Assembly: GCF_003369445.1 (NCBI RefSeq) | Contig: NZ_QRCU01000018.1 | Span: 105,403 to 169,402 of the forward strand | Source: Arthrobacter silvisoli | GTDB taxonomy: Bacteria > Actinomycetota > Actinomycetes > Actinomycetales > Micrococcaceae | DNA length: 64,000 nucleotides | Reading direction: 5' to 3' | Part shown: positions 44,970 through 53,649 of the stretch, piece by piece | How the letters are laid out: every line of letters begins with the position of its first letter | Numbering within the stretch: position 1 is the first letter of the stretch | Translations under genes and position numbers: made by a program | The notes under the pieces: model-generated | Seen by the model: the letters and a program-made list of their open reading frames with translations, nothing else | What the model was told of the DNA's origin: nothing | The model's database searches: none

Positions 44970-46794
44970 GTATCGTCGCCAGATCCACCAGTTCCTGGAG
45001 CAAGGCTCCACCTACGGCGGGTATGAAGCCGAAGCCCGCAGCGGACATCAACCCGATGCTCAGCAGGATCCCGGTCCAGATACTCGCCCGTGCGACGTTC
45101 ATGGTGCGCCGGCCGATCTCCACCGCCAAAGCGGCCCGCGACAGGTCATCGAGCATGATCACGACGTCGGCCGATTCGCTCGCGGCCGTGGCGCCCCGGG
45201 CGCCCATGGCTACCCCGACGTCGGCGGCAGCGAGGACGGGAGCGTCATTGACGCCGTCGCCGACCATCATGACTGCCCGGTCCGGAAGCTCAGCGACAGC
45301 CGCAACCTTGCCGCCCGGCAAACACTCCGCCAGGACATGAGTGATGCCGGCATCGGCAGCGATCTTCCGGGCCGTCGAATATGCGTCTCCCGTGAGGAGC
45401 ATGGTTTCGCCTACCCCGAGCTGCCTGAGGGCGGCAAGCGTGGCCGGGGCATTCGCCCGCAAGGGATCTTCCATGACCAAGGTCCCGGCGAAACCGCCGT
45501 CCACGCCAACATAGACACCCAGTTCGCCGCCCTCCAGGGTGGCCGGGACGAATCCGGTGGCTGACGATCGCACGAAATCGGCTTTGCCGACTGTGACAGT
45601 GTGTCCACCGCAGAGCGCGGTGACGCCCTGTGTTGCCTGTTCGTGGGCGTCCGTTGCCTTCAACAGCGCAAGCCCGCGGGCACGGGCGGCCGCCAGGACC
45701 GAGGACGCCAGCACATGGGACGAATACTGTTCCGCGGAGGCGGCCAGCTGAAGCAGCCGGTCCTGGGAAAGCCAGGCGGACGCTTCGGGAGAGAGCCTGA
45801 TCCCGTGCAGCGCGGGGCGGCCGTGGGTCAGCGTGCCCGTCTTGTCGAAGACGGCGGTCCGTACCCTGGACAGCCGTTCCAGCGTGCCGGAGTCCTTGAT
45901 GATGATGCCGGCGTGCGCCGCCCTGCTGGTTCCCGAGAGGAACGCCACCGGCGCCGCGATCAGCAGCGGGCACGGGGTGGCGACGACCAGGACCTCGGCA
46001 AAGCGGCCGGGATCCTGGCTGCCGAGCCATGCAGCCCCCGCCAGCAGGAATGCAAGCAGAGTGAACGGGGCGGCGTACCTGTCGGCGAGCCTGACAATCG
46101 GCGCGCGGCTTGCCGCCGCTTCCTGGACCAGCGCCACGATCTGGCTGTACTGGGATTCTGCCGCTGTGGCGCTTGCCGAAACCCGCACCGCGCTCTCGCC
46201 GTTGACGGAACCGCTGAGCAACAGGTCGCCCTGGCGGTGTTCGACCGGCAGGCTCTCGCCTGTCAACGTCGATTCGTCGAAGACCGCCGTCGGGGAGAGC
46301 AGTATTCCATCGACGGGGAGGACCTCGGAGGGCCTGACCACCAGGACGGTTCCCGGCAGGACACTGCCCGCGGGGACATCCTCCACTTCCCCGTCCTCGC
46401 GCTCCAGGTGGGCCACCTGCGGAGCACGCTCCAGCAGCGCACTCAGTTCGCGGCTGGCACGCCGGTGGGCAAATTCCTCCAGGGCCTCGCCGCCCGTCAG
46501 CATGAGGGCGACGATGATGGCGGCAACGAACTCGCCGACGGCGACCGTACTTGCGATCGCGGTAATGGCAAGTAGGTCGATGCCCCAGCGCCCATGCGCC
46601 AGGTCCTTGACCATCGAGACGGCCCGGTACGCCGCCAGCATCAGGACATAGGCGCTGGTGGCCACCTGGGCCGTCGTCCCCTGCCCGATGGCCAGCAGGA
46701 TTCCCATGACGACGGCGACGAGCGCGGTTCCGGAAAGCAGCGGGAACTGCAGGAGCCAGCGGGCCGGGCTAGCGGAACTCTTGGGTCCGGGCAT
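44929..46794 (-). CDS. P1B-type cation ATPase with TPC motif, no metal-binding domain
   Basis: 621-aa heavy-metal-type P-ATPase lacking an N-terminal metal-binding domain. The membrane ion motif is Thr273-Pro274-Cys275 (VATPCPLLIAAP), the phosphorylated residue Asp317 (FDKTGTLTHG), with TGESLP and [10 protein letters not shown] present. TPC differs from the CPC of copper and zinc pumps, so substrate is open. Its 3' end overlaps a convergent USP gene by 41 bp. It follows a PNPOx-like gene on the same strand (111-bp gap) under box H. Confidence 0.88.
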   Translation of the reverse strand: MPGPKSSASPARWLLQFPLLSGTALVAVVMGILLAIGQGTTAQVATSAYVLMLAAYRAVSMVKDLAHGRWGIDLLAITAIASTVAVGEFVAAIIVALMLTGGEALEEFAHRRASRELSALLERAPQVAHLEREDGEVEDVPAGSVLPGTVLVVRPSEVLPVDGILLSPTAVFDESTLTGESLPVEHRQGDLLLSGSVNGESAVRVSASATAAESQYSQIVALVQEAAASRAPIVRLADRYAAPFTLLAFLLAGAAWLGSQDPGRFAEVLVVATPCPLLIAAPVAFLSGTSRAAHAGIIIKDSGTLERLSRVRTAVFDKTGTLTHGRPALHGIRLSPEASAWLSQDRLLQLAASAEQYSSHVLASSVLAAARARGLALLKATDAHEQATQGVTALCGGHTVTVGKADFVRSSATGFVPATLEGGELGVYVGVDGGFAGTLVMEDPLRANAPATLAALRQLGVGETMLLTGDAYSTARKIAADAGITHVLAECLPGGKVAAVAELPDRAVMMVGDGVNDAPVLAAADVGVAMGARGATAASESADVVIMLDDLSRAALAVEIGRRTMNVARASIWTGILLSIGLMSAAGFGFIPAVGGALLQELVDLATILNALRALRPGLKR

Positions 46795-46905
46795 CGGTGG
46801 CGCTCGGTGCCCGGTCCGCCGCCGGCCCGGCGGCCGTGGCCCGACCGGGCAACTTCCGGTATTCGGCCGGGCCGGGCTGTTGGACCTGGTTTTCAGCCTT
46901 CGGGT

Positions 46906-47379
46906 TCATTCCAGGCCTGCCCGTGTCGCATCGTCGAGCGGACTCCACCAGGTCAGCGGCGAGGTGACCTTGAAGCGGCGGCCGCTGATCGACGTCGGGA
47001 CGATCCGCACGAAGGCATCCTTCCGGCCGGCCTGCCAGGGAAACAGCCGGAGTCCCACCGTGTCCAGGAGCTCCTGGGTCAGCTTCACGCCGGCGGCTTC
47101 GCCCTTGACCACCACGCTCCAGGCGATTCCCGCATCCTGGTCGACGCCGTCGGCTTCAAGCGCCACCGGCGTCTCACCCAGTGCCGCATGGAGCTTGGTG
47201 CCCTCTCCCGTGCGGAAGACCAGGGTTCCATGGTCAACCTTGTAGTTGATGGGGAAGATATCCGGGTGGTCGTTGACCCAGATCGCCAGCCGTCCGACGG
47301 ACACTCCCCGCAGGAGGGCCCAGCATTGCTCGGGAGACAGGACTTCGACCTCGGAAACGGGTGATGGTTTGCTCGTCAT
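46906..47379 (-). CDS. Pyridoxamine-5'-phosphate-oxidase-like flavoprotein (second copy)
   Basis: 157-aa split-barrel protein. ATG complement of 47377-47379. VGRLAIWVNDHPDIFPINYKVDHGTLVFRT and ALEADGVDQDAGIAWSVVVKGEA match the copy at 43666, with a longer C-terminal tail (VTSPLTWWSPLDDATRAGLE). It lies 35 bp from a DosR-like box and is divergent from the DosS-like kinase. Function as for other family members is flavin or deazaflavin-linked reduction, not proven. Confidence 0.85.
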   Translation of the reverse strand: MTSKPSPVSEVEVLSPEQCWALLRGVSVGRLAIWVNDHPDIFPINYKVDHGTLVFRTGEGTKLHAALGETPVALEADGVDQDAGIAWSVVVKGEAAGVKLTQELLDTVGLRLFPWQAGRKDAFVRIVPTSISGRRFKVTSPLTWWSPLDDATRAGLE

Positions 47380-47414
47380 GGCCCCGACGGTACGCCCGGG
47401 TCCGGGGCGGGAAC

Positions 47415-47430
47415 AGGGCACAAAGGCCCG
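47415..47430 (-). promoter_or_regulatory. DosR-like box H (divergent PNPOx / dosS)
   Basis: Minus-strand reading CGGGCCTTTGTGCCCT. It lies 35 bp from the leftward start at 47379 and 70 bp from the kinase start at 47501, consistent with autoregulation of the sensor. Confidence 0.62.
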
Positions 47431-47500
47431 TGCCCGGTCTTGATGTCTGGAACACCGCGAAACCGCCGGGTAGGCTGGCATCGGAACGACGGAAGGGGCC

Positions 47501-49234
47501 ATGAACATGTCCAGCCCGGACCGGGAACAGACCGAGAATCCTCCGGCGGCGGGAATCCGGATCGAGGAGCTGCTCACTGATTTCCTCGCCAAGGCCGGCG
47601 AGTTGCTTCATGCCCAGCAGCACATGCGCGGACTCCTCGAAGCGGTGGTGGCGGTCGCTGAAGACCTCAGCCTGGAAGCAGTCCTGGACCGCGTGGTCAC
47701 TTCGGCCTGCCGGCTGCTGAAGGCCCGCTACGGCGCTCTCGGAGTGATCGGCGAGGGCAAGGCCTTGAGCCATTTCATTACCGTGGGCATCGATGATGCG
47801 CTCGCCCGCAGGATCGGTCCGCGCCCCACCGGTCACGGCGTGCTGGGCCTGCTGATCAGTGAACCCGTTCCGTTGCGCCTGCATGACCTGCGGGAGCATT
47901 CGATGTCGTACGGCTTTCCGGCGAATCATCCGCCCATGAAATCCTTCCTGGGGGTTCCGATCCGTGTCCGCGATGTCGTCTTCGGCAATCTCTACCTCAC
48001 GGAAAAGGAAGACGGGGAAGACTTCACCCAGGAGGACGAAGACCTCGCCGTTGCCCTTGCGGCAGCGGCTGGTGTGGCGATCGAAAACGCCCGGCTCTAC
48101 GAGGACGCGCGGCGCAGGGCTTCCTGGCTGGAAGCCTGCATGGATGTGACGGGCAAGATGCTCGGCGGAGACCATGTCCTGGAGCAGGAATCCCTGGAAG
48201 AAAGCAACTGGGGGCTGAACCTGATCGCGGACCGGGCGCTGCGCGAATCCGGCGCCTATCTGTCATTGATCCTGATTCCTGCGGAGAGCAGCGGGGCGTA
48301 CCGCGTCCTGGGGGCTTCCGGGGAACAGGCGGGGCAATTCGCAGGTCAAGTGCTGGCACTGGATTCGGAGACGGTCCGCGGCGTCGCGGGCGGCGGCCCC
48401 CCGGTCCTGATCGACGAGGCAGGCCCAATTCTCGGGTCGGCGGACGGTAAGAGCCTAGGGCAGCTCCTGGCCATCGACCTCAGTGCCCACGGGGCCCATC
48501 ATGGTCTCCTGTTGCTGGTGAGGGCACCCGGCGCCGGCCGCTTTCCGACGACCGACATCGAGATGGGGGCTGTCTTCGGTTCACATGTCGTGCTGGCCCT
48601 CGAACTCGACCGGGTTCACCGTTTGAGGGAACAGCTGGTCCTCTTCACCGACCGGGACCGGATCGCCAAGGACCTGCATGACGTGGTCATCCAACGGTTG
48701 TTCGCCGCCGGACTGAGCATCCAAAGCCTTCGGCGTTTCACCAGCAACGGGGCTGCGTTGGAGAGGATCGATTCCGTGACGGCCGAACTCGACAAAACCA
48801 TCCGCGATCTGCGCGACACCATCTATTCGCTTCGGGCAGGCGCGGGGGAGCGGGAACTCCTGAGCAGCCGCATCCTGCAAGCCGTTCGCGCCGCGACCCG
48901 CTCCTTGCCGTTCGCGCCGCACCTTGCGCTGACCGGCGCCGTGGATTCCGTGCTCGACGACGACGCTGTCCTGAATCTTCTGGCAGTCATTTCCGAGGCG
49001 CTCAGCAACGCCGTCCGGCATTCCGGGGCGGGGTCAATCAGCGTGTCCGTCTCTGCGGAAAACGGCCGGCTGCAGTTGGCCGTGGAGGATGACGGCTGCG
49101 GATTCGCCGACCCCGTGCCCGGCAACGGCCTGGCCAACATGGAACGGCGGGCACGTGAACTCAACGGCAGTTTCTCGGTGGACAGCGCCCCGCAATCAGG
49201 GACCCGCCTCGAATGGGCCGTTCCCGTCCGTTGA
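47501..49234 (+). CDS. dosS: DosS/DevS-like GAF sensor histidine kinase
   Basis: 577-aa soluble sensor. GAF-A is about 60-200, GAF-B about 225-370, HisKA_3 about 385-450, and the HATPase domain ends at 577. GFPANHPPMKSFLGVPI puts His143 at the position of the haem-ligand His of mycobacterial DosS (motif HHPPM there), so a haem-bound O2/NO/CO sensor is likely. The phosphoacceptor is His393 in AKDLHDVVIQRLFAAGL. ATG 47501 has AAGGGGCC ahead; ATG 47507 is possible. It converges with its partner regulator (15 bp between stops), an arrangement different from the mycobacterial operon. Confidence 0.88.
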   Translation: MNMSSPDREQTENPPAAGIRIEELLTDFLAKAGELLHAQQHMRGLLEAVVAVAEDLSLEAVLDRVVTSACRLLKARYGALGVIGEGKALSHFITVGIDDALARRIGPRPTGHGVLGLLISEPVPLRLHDLREHSMSYGFPANHPPMKSFLGVPIRVRDVVFGNLYLTEKEDGEDFTQEDEDLAVALAAAAGVAIENARLYEDARRRASWLEACMDVTGKMLGGDHVLEQESLEESNWGLNLIADRALRESGAYLSLILIPAESSGAYRVLGASGEQAGQFAGQVLALDSETVRGVAGGGPPVLIDEAGPILGSADGKSLGQLLAIDLSAHGAHHGLLLLVRAPGAGRFPTTDIEMGAVFGSHVVLALELDRVHRLREQLVLFTDRDRIAKDLHDVVIQRLFAAGLSIQSLRRFTSNGAALERIDSVTAELDKTIRDLRDTIYSLRAGAGERELLSSRILQAVRAATRSLPFAPHLALTGAVDSVLDDDAVLNLLAVISEALSNAVRHSGAGSISVSVSAENGRLQLAVEDDGCGFADPVPGNGLANMERRARELNGSFSVDSAPQSGTRLEWAVPVR

Positions 49235-49249
49235 GGCGGGGAAGGGACA

Positions 49250-49936
49250 TCAGCGCCGGAGGGAAGAACCGGGCTCCGGCCCATGGGCCATGAACACCGC
49301 CGCCTGGGTACGCCGTTCGAAGCCCAGTTTTGCAAGCATGGACGAAACGTAGTTCTTGACGGTCTTTTCGGCCAGCAGCATTTCTTCGCCGATCTGACGG
49401 TTCGTGAGCCCCTGCCCCACAAGGTCGAGCACCCTGCGCTCCTGGGGCGTCAGGCCGGCCACTCGCGGGTCCACCCGCTCGGGCTCAGTGAGGCCCTGGA
49501 CAATCTTGGCTTTCAAACCGGCGTCGAACAGCGATTCACCGTGCGCGGCCCGGCGGAGTGCTCCCAGAAGGTCGGTGCCACCGATTTCCTTCAGGACGTA
49601 CCCCGCAGCACCGGCCAGGACGGCACTGCGGAGTGCCTGTTCGTCGTCGTAGCTGGTCAGGATGAGGCACACCAGGGAAGGGTCCACTGACCGGACGTCC
49701 CGGCACACCTCAATGCCGGTGCCGTCAGGTAGCCGGGCATCAAGGACGGACACGTCGGGGCGCAGGGCAGGGATGCGGCGGGCTGCTTCCTCCGCGGACC
49801 CGGACATCCCGACGACGACGAACCCTTCGCCCTCGAGGAGTTCCTGAAGGCCCCTGCGGACCAATTCGTGGTCATCGAGAATGAACACGCGGATCGGTTC
49901 GCCGGAGACAGGCTGTGGCGCTGATTGACGATCCAT
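49250..49936 (-). CDS. dosR: DosR/DevR-like response regulator
   Basis: 228-aa NarL-type regulator. The receiver has DDH near residue 21, phospho-acceptor Asp66 (LDARLPDGTG), the switch Thr94/Ser95 and Lys116. The HTH (GLTNRQIGEEMLLAEKTVKNYV, LAKLGFERRTQAAVF) is almost identical to mycobacterial DosR. Lys191, Lys194 and Asn195 match the base-contacting residues there, so the same DNA box is expected. ATG (complement of 49934-49936) has AGGAG. Two DosR-like boxes sit in its upstream region, consistent with autoregulation. The N-terminal 12 residues are a nonconserved extension. Confidence 0.9.
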   Translation of the reverse strand: MDRQSAPQPVSGEPIRVFILDDHELVRRGLQELLEGEGFVVVGMSGSAEEAARRIPALRPDVSVLDARLPDGTGIEVCRDVRSVDPSLVCLILTSYDDEQALRSAVLAGAAGYVLKEIGGTDLLGALRRAAHGESLFDAGLKAKIVQGLTEPERVDPRVAGLTPQERRVLDLVGQGLTNRQIGEEMLLAEKTVKNYVSSMLAKLGFERRTQAAVFMAHGPEPGSSLRR

Positions 49937-50032
49937 GGTTCTCCTGCCCCAGCAACGAAAATTGCGGCTTGAACCGGCACTCTCATGTCCCGGCTCTGCC
50001 GTCATTCTTCCTTGCCGGGTCAAGAACCGACA

Positions 50033-50048
50033 AGGGTCGAAGGGCCCG
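50033..50048 (-). promoter_or_regulatory. DosR-like box I1 (dosR)
   Basis: Minus-strand reading CGGGCCCTTCGACCCT, 97 bp upstream of the dosR start. Confidence 0.6.
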
Positions 50049-50057
50049 GGTTGAGTC

Positions 50058-50073
50058 CGTGACTTTTGGCACT
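50058..50073 (+). promoter_or_regulatory. DosR-like box I2 (USP/SPW/MBL operon)
   Basis: CGTGACTTTTGGCACT, 50 bp before the USP start at 50124 and 10 bp from box I1. The two may bind cooperatively in the dosR/USP divergent region. Confidence 0.6.
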
Positions 50074-50123
50074 GTTTTGCCGCTTTGCTTCTGTCCACGC
50101 TGGGAGAAAGCAAGGAGACAGCC

Positions 50124-50597
50124 ATGGTAAGACGCCCAAAACGCGAAAAGATCATCGTAGGGGTCGACGGCTCGGAGGAATCCGTCGAAGCCGTGCGACA
50201 GGCGTATCGCCTGGCCACTGCTACCGGAAGCGATGTCGAGGCGTGGACCTGCTGGGAGTTCCCGGCCGGGTACGAAGCATACCTGGCCATGGGCATTGAC
50301 GGCTTCGCCCACGACGCAGTCACGGCGCTGGAGCAGACCGTCGCAAAAGCCTTCGACGGTGAGCCTCCGCCCGGCTTCCGGACGAGGCTCGTCCACGGCG
50401 CTCCCCGCACGGAACTTATCGAAGCGAGCCGGAATGCTTCCCTGCTGGTCGTCGGCCGGCGAGGGCGCGGCGGGTTCCGCAGCCTTCCCCTCGGCTCGGT
50501 CAGCGCATCCTGCGTGGCCCATGCCCACTGCCCTGTCCTTGTTGTCCACCGAAAGGACGTCTCAAGGAACACCAACCCCGCCCCGGAACAACCGTGA
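50124..50597 (+). CDS. Universal stress protein (single domain)
   Basis: 157-aa USP. ATG 50124 has AAGGAGACAGCC. KIIVGVDGSEESVEAVRQA starts the Rossmann-like fold, and VVGRRGRGGFRSLPLGSVS is a complete ATP-binding motif. It is divergent from dosR, as the USP gene Rv3134c is adjacent to the two-component genes in mycobacteria. First gene of an operon with the SPW and MBL genes. Confidence 0.88.
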   Translation: MVRRPKREKIIVGVDGSEESVEAVRQAYRLATATGSDVEAWTCWEFPAGYEAYLAMGIDGFAHDAVTALEQTVAKAFDGEPPPGFRTRLVHGAPRTELIEASRNASLLVVGRRGRGGFRSLPLGSVSASCVAHAHCPVLVVHRKDVSRNTNPAPEQP

Positions 50598-50639
50598 CGG
50601 GTACCCCCCCACAGAGAACACAGAAGGAGTCTGAATCAG

Positions 50640-50999
50640 ATGAAGAAATGGACACGCTGGCAGGACTGGACAGTCGTTGCTGCCGGCGCCTACGCGGCGC
50701 TGTCCGTGCTGTGGACCACGCAGTCCGGATCGTCGATGGCGTTCCTGGTCACCTTGGGTGCGCTGCTGGTCATTGCCGGCGCCACCAACCTGGCCTTGCC
50801 TGGAATGCCCGCGGCCGAGTGGGCGCAGGCCCTGATCGCGATCGTGCTGCTGTTTGCGCCATGGTTGGGAGGCTTCGCCTCTGCAACCGGCGTGGCGTGG
50901 AGCGCCTGGGTCCCGGGTGCCATCGCTTTGGTAGTCACCGCGCTTGCGATCAGGCCGAGCACCGAAGAGTACCGTCACCACCACATGGCAGCCCACTAG
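50640..50999 (+). CDS. SPW-repeat membrane protein
   Basis: 119-aa protein with four hydrophobic spans arranged as two repeats: WQDWTVVAAGAYAALSVLW and WAQALIAIVLLFAPWLGGF, the SPW-type repeat. The C-terminus is His-rich (EEYRHHHMAAH). ATG 50640 has AAGGAGTCTGAATCAG. Function is unknown; it lies between a USP and an RNase-like gene, 42 bp and 61 bp away. Confidence 0.82.
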   Translation: MKKWTRWQDWTVVAAGAYAALSVLWTTQSGSSMAFLVTLGALLVIAGATNLALPGMPAAEWAQALIAIVLLFAPWLGGFASATGVAWSAWVPGAIALVVTALAIRPSTEEYRHHHMAAH

Positions 51000-51060
51000 A
51001 TTGTGCCGGGGTGTCCCGCAACGCCGGGACACTCCGGCCATCCATGACCTGGAGGAAAGC

Positions 51061-52446
51061 ATGACCAGCAAGAACCAAGCCACGTTGCGCTTTCTGGGAG
51101 CAACGGACACGGTCACAGGGTCGAGGTACCTCGTTGAAGCTGGCGGACGCCGGATCCTTGTGGACTGCGGTCTGTTCCAGGGTTTCAAAGTCATCCGCAG
51201 CCGTAACCGGGGCGGTTTTCCGGTTCCGCCGGCTTCCATTGATGCGGTTCTCCTGACCCATGCCCACCTTGATCACACCGGTTATGTTCCGGCGTTGGTG
51301 CGAGACGGATTCAGTGGTCCGGTCTATGCCACGCACGGGACCATGGAACTGTGCGGCCTGCTTCTACCGGACAGCGGACACCTGCAGGAGGAGGAAGCCA
51401 GGTATGCCGAGCAGCGGGGCTCCTCGGTCCACTCGCCGGTGCGGCCCGTATACACGGCCGCCGATGCAGCGAAATCCCTCGGCAGCTTCAAGGCGCAGGA
51501 CTTCGACCGGACACTCGAACTTGGCGGTGGAATCTCGGCAACTTTCGTGCCCGCCGGCCACATCCTGGGGGCAGCCCAGATACACCTCGCCGTGGGTGGG
51601 CGCTCGCTGCACTTCACGGGGGACCTGGGACGGGACGACGATCCGTTCATGTTCCCTCCCCGCGACCTTGAAGCGGCGGATGTCCTGGTGACCGAATCCA
51701 CCTACGGCAACCGGACCCATCCCGCCGCCGGATCCCGGCAGGAACTGGCCGACGTCGTCAACCGGGTGGCCAAGCGCGGGGGAGTGGTGATGATCGCCGC
51801 TTTCGCCGTGGGCAGGGCCGAGACGTTGCTGCTGCATCTGTCCAAGCTACGCCGGGACGGACTGATTCCGGACATTCCCATCTACCTGAACAGCCCCATG
51901 GCCGTGGACGCGTCCCAGCTCTACAAACAGCACCGGGAAGAGCACCGTCTCCGCGACGAGGAATTCAAAAAGATGTACGAAGTGGCGCGGATGGCCAGGA
52001 GTGTTGACGACTCCAAGCTCCTGAATCTCAGGGGCGGACCCATGATCATCATCTCCGCCAGTGGAATGCTCACTGGCGGCCGCATCCTGCACCACATCGA
52101 GGCCTACGGCCCGGATCCCCGGAACGCCCTGATCCTCAGCGGATACCAGGCGGGCGGGACACGTGGGGCCACCCTCGCCTCGGGGGTCCGTGAGCTGAGG
52201 ATTTACGGTCAGGACGTCAAAGTAAGGGCCGAGGTGGTGCAACTCGAAGGGTTCTCCGCCCACGCGGACGCCAATGGAATCATCAGGTGGATGCACACCG
52301 CTCCGCGGGCCCCGCGCATGACCTATGTCACCCACGGTGAACCCGAGGCTTCGGACGCATTGCGCATCCGCATCAAACGCGAACTCGGCTGGAATGTCCG
52401 CGTGCCGGAATACCTTGAAACCGTTTCCCTGGACCGGCCCCGTTAA
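51061..52446 (+). CDS. Metallo-beta-lactamase/beta-CASP ribonuclease
   Basis: 461-aa RNA-processing nuclease class. The zinc site is THAHLDHTG (His67, His69, Asp71, His72), with further ligands in PAGHILGAAQ, TGDLGRDDD and GFSAHAD. ESTYGNRTH and ISASGMLTGGRILHH are beta-CASP motifs, as in CPSF73-like exo/endoribonucleases of bacteria and archaea. ATG 51061 has GGAGGAAAGC. The protein is intact in all motifs. Placement behind a DosR-like box with a USP gene suggests a role in RNA turnover during stress; the substrate is unknown. Confidence 0.88.
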   Translation: MTSKNQATLRFLGATDTVTGSRYLVEAGGRRILVDCGLFQGFKVIRSRNRGGFPVPPASIDAVLLTHAHLDHTGYVPALVRDGFSGPVYATHGTMELCGLLLPDSGHLQEEEARYAEQRGSSVHSPVRPVYTAADAAKSLGSFKAQDFDRTLELGGGISATFVPAGHILGAAQIHLAVGGRSLHFTGDLGRDDDPFMFPPRDLEAADVLVTESTYGNRTHPAAGSRQELADVVNRVAKRGGVVMIAAFAVGRAETLLLHLSKLRRDGLIPDIPIYLNSPMAVDASQLYKQHREEHRLRDEEFKKMYEVARMARSVDDSKLLNLRGGPMIIISASGMLTGGRILHHIEAYGPDPRNALILSGYQAGGTRGATLASGVRELRIYGQDVKVRAEVVQLEGFSAHADANGIIRWMHTAPRAPRMTYVTHGEPEASDALRIRIKRELGWNVRVPEYLETVSLDRPR

Positions 52447-52468
52447 CAGCCGCTACGGCAGCCACCAG

Positions 52469-52484
52469 CAGGACTTCCGGCCCT
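52469..52484 (+). promoter_or_regulatory. DosR-like box J (two-domain USP)
   Basis: CAGGACTTCCGGCCCT, 85 bp before the USP start at 52570 and 22 bp after the nuclease stop. Confidence 0.55.
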
Positions 52485-52569
52485 AACCACCGATGGCCCG
52501 CAAGGGAAAACTTGCCTTACGGGCCCGCACGGCGCCCCCGAACGCCCTTGACGAGGAGCAGGAAACACC

Positions 52570-53436
52570 ATGAAAAATCCAATTGTCGTCGGCGTCGACG
52601 ATACCGAAACCGGCCAGGCAGCCGTTTCCTGGGCGATGCACAGGGCGGCGGCGTTGAAGCTGCCCGTCGTGCTGGTCCATGCGCTGGACGACCGCTGGTC
52701 CTACGAGAACTACGCAACCAGCGAACAGCTCAGGAAGTTCGGGCTGGAGCTCCTCGAAAAGGTGAAGGCCCAGGCGATCGAGACAGAACCGGACGTCGAG
52801 CTGAACGCCAAACAGGTGTCTGGAAGCATCGGCTACGTACTGCGGAAACAGTCGCGGAAGGCCTCGATGGTGGTCATCGGCTCCGGGGAGTCCTGGTTCG
52901 GCGGCGCGGTGACGGACCGCGCCCTGCAGGTTGCCGCCGTCGCACACTGTCCGGTGGCTGTCATCGGAACGAACGCCGGCGACGGCGGCCGGCAAGGCAT
53001 CCTGGTCGGTGCGGACGGGTCCGAGGAGGCCACCCAGGCCGTCGCGTTCGCGGCGGCGGAGGCGGACCGTGAAGGACAGGCGCTGACGATCCTGCACGCG
53101 TTCGGAAGTCCCCGCTTCCGCGTTCCCGAGGGGATGCCCGGCAGAGACCTCGCCGTACGTGCCGCGGAAGAAGAGCGGGTCATCCTCTCCGAGACGGCGG
53201 CCGGGCTTGCAGAAAGCTACCCTGACCTCACAGTGCACCAGGTTCTTGCGGTCGATACAGCTCCCGCGAAAGCCCTCGTCGAAGCGGCTCAGAACGCCCG
53301 GTTGCTGGTCCTGGGAAGCCGGGGCAGGGGGGCGTTCAAGCGGTTGCTGATGGGTTCCACGGCCCACGCTGTGCTTACGCAGCTACCGTGCCCCACCATC
53401 ATCACGAGGATCAGTCCGGTCAAGCGCGGCCAATGA
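52570..53436 (+). CDS. Universal stress protein (two USP domains)
   Basis: 288-aa tandem USP. ATG 52570 has GAGGAGCAGGAAACACC. Domain 1 (IVVGVDDTETGQAAVSWAM) ends near residue 138, and domain 2 (ILVGADGSEEATQAVAFAA) carries LGSRGRGAFKRLLMGSTAHAV with an intact ATP loop. Different from the USP at 44109 in linker and length, so the two are old duplicates. Followed by 213 bp without a gene that contains box K. Confidence 0.87.
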   Translation: MKNPIVVGVDDTETGQAAVSWAMHRAAALKLPVVLVHALDDRWSYENYATSEQLRKFGLELLEKVKAQAIETEPDVELNAKQVSGSIGYVLRKQSRKASMVVIGSGESWFGGAVTDRALQVAAVAHCPVAVIGTNAGDGGRQGILVGADGSEEATQAVAFAAAEADREGQALTILHAFGSPRFRVPEGMPGRDLAVRAAEEERVILSETAAGLAESYPDLTVHQVLAVDTAPAKALVEAAQNARLLVLGSRGRGAFKRLLMGSTAHAVLTQLPCPTIITRISPVKRGQ

Positions 53437-53599
53437 CGGGCATGAACGATCGCGGGCATGGATGAGGTGACAGCGCACCCTCGGGGCGGCAGCCGGCAGG
53501 TCCAGCGACTGACGCTCCGCTGAGCAACTGCGTGCGGACGGCGTGCGTGGCGGCTGCCTGCCCCCGGGCCTGTACCGGAGATGGACGGAACGCCGCGCA

Positions 53600-53615
53600 C
53601 GTGACCTTCGACTCT
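53600..53615 (+). promoter_or_regulatory. DosR-like box K (USP-ppsA operon)
   Basis: CGTGACCTTCGACTCT, 34 bp before the USP start at 53650. It shares CTTCGACTCT-like halves with box F. Confidence 0.6.
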
Positions 53616-53649
53616 GGTCCGGCGCGTGCCGGACCAGCACGGTGGAAAC

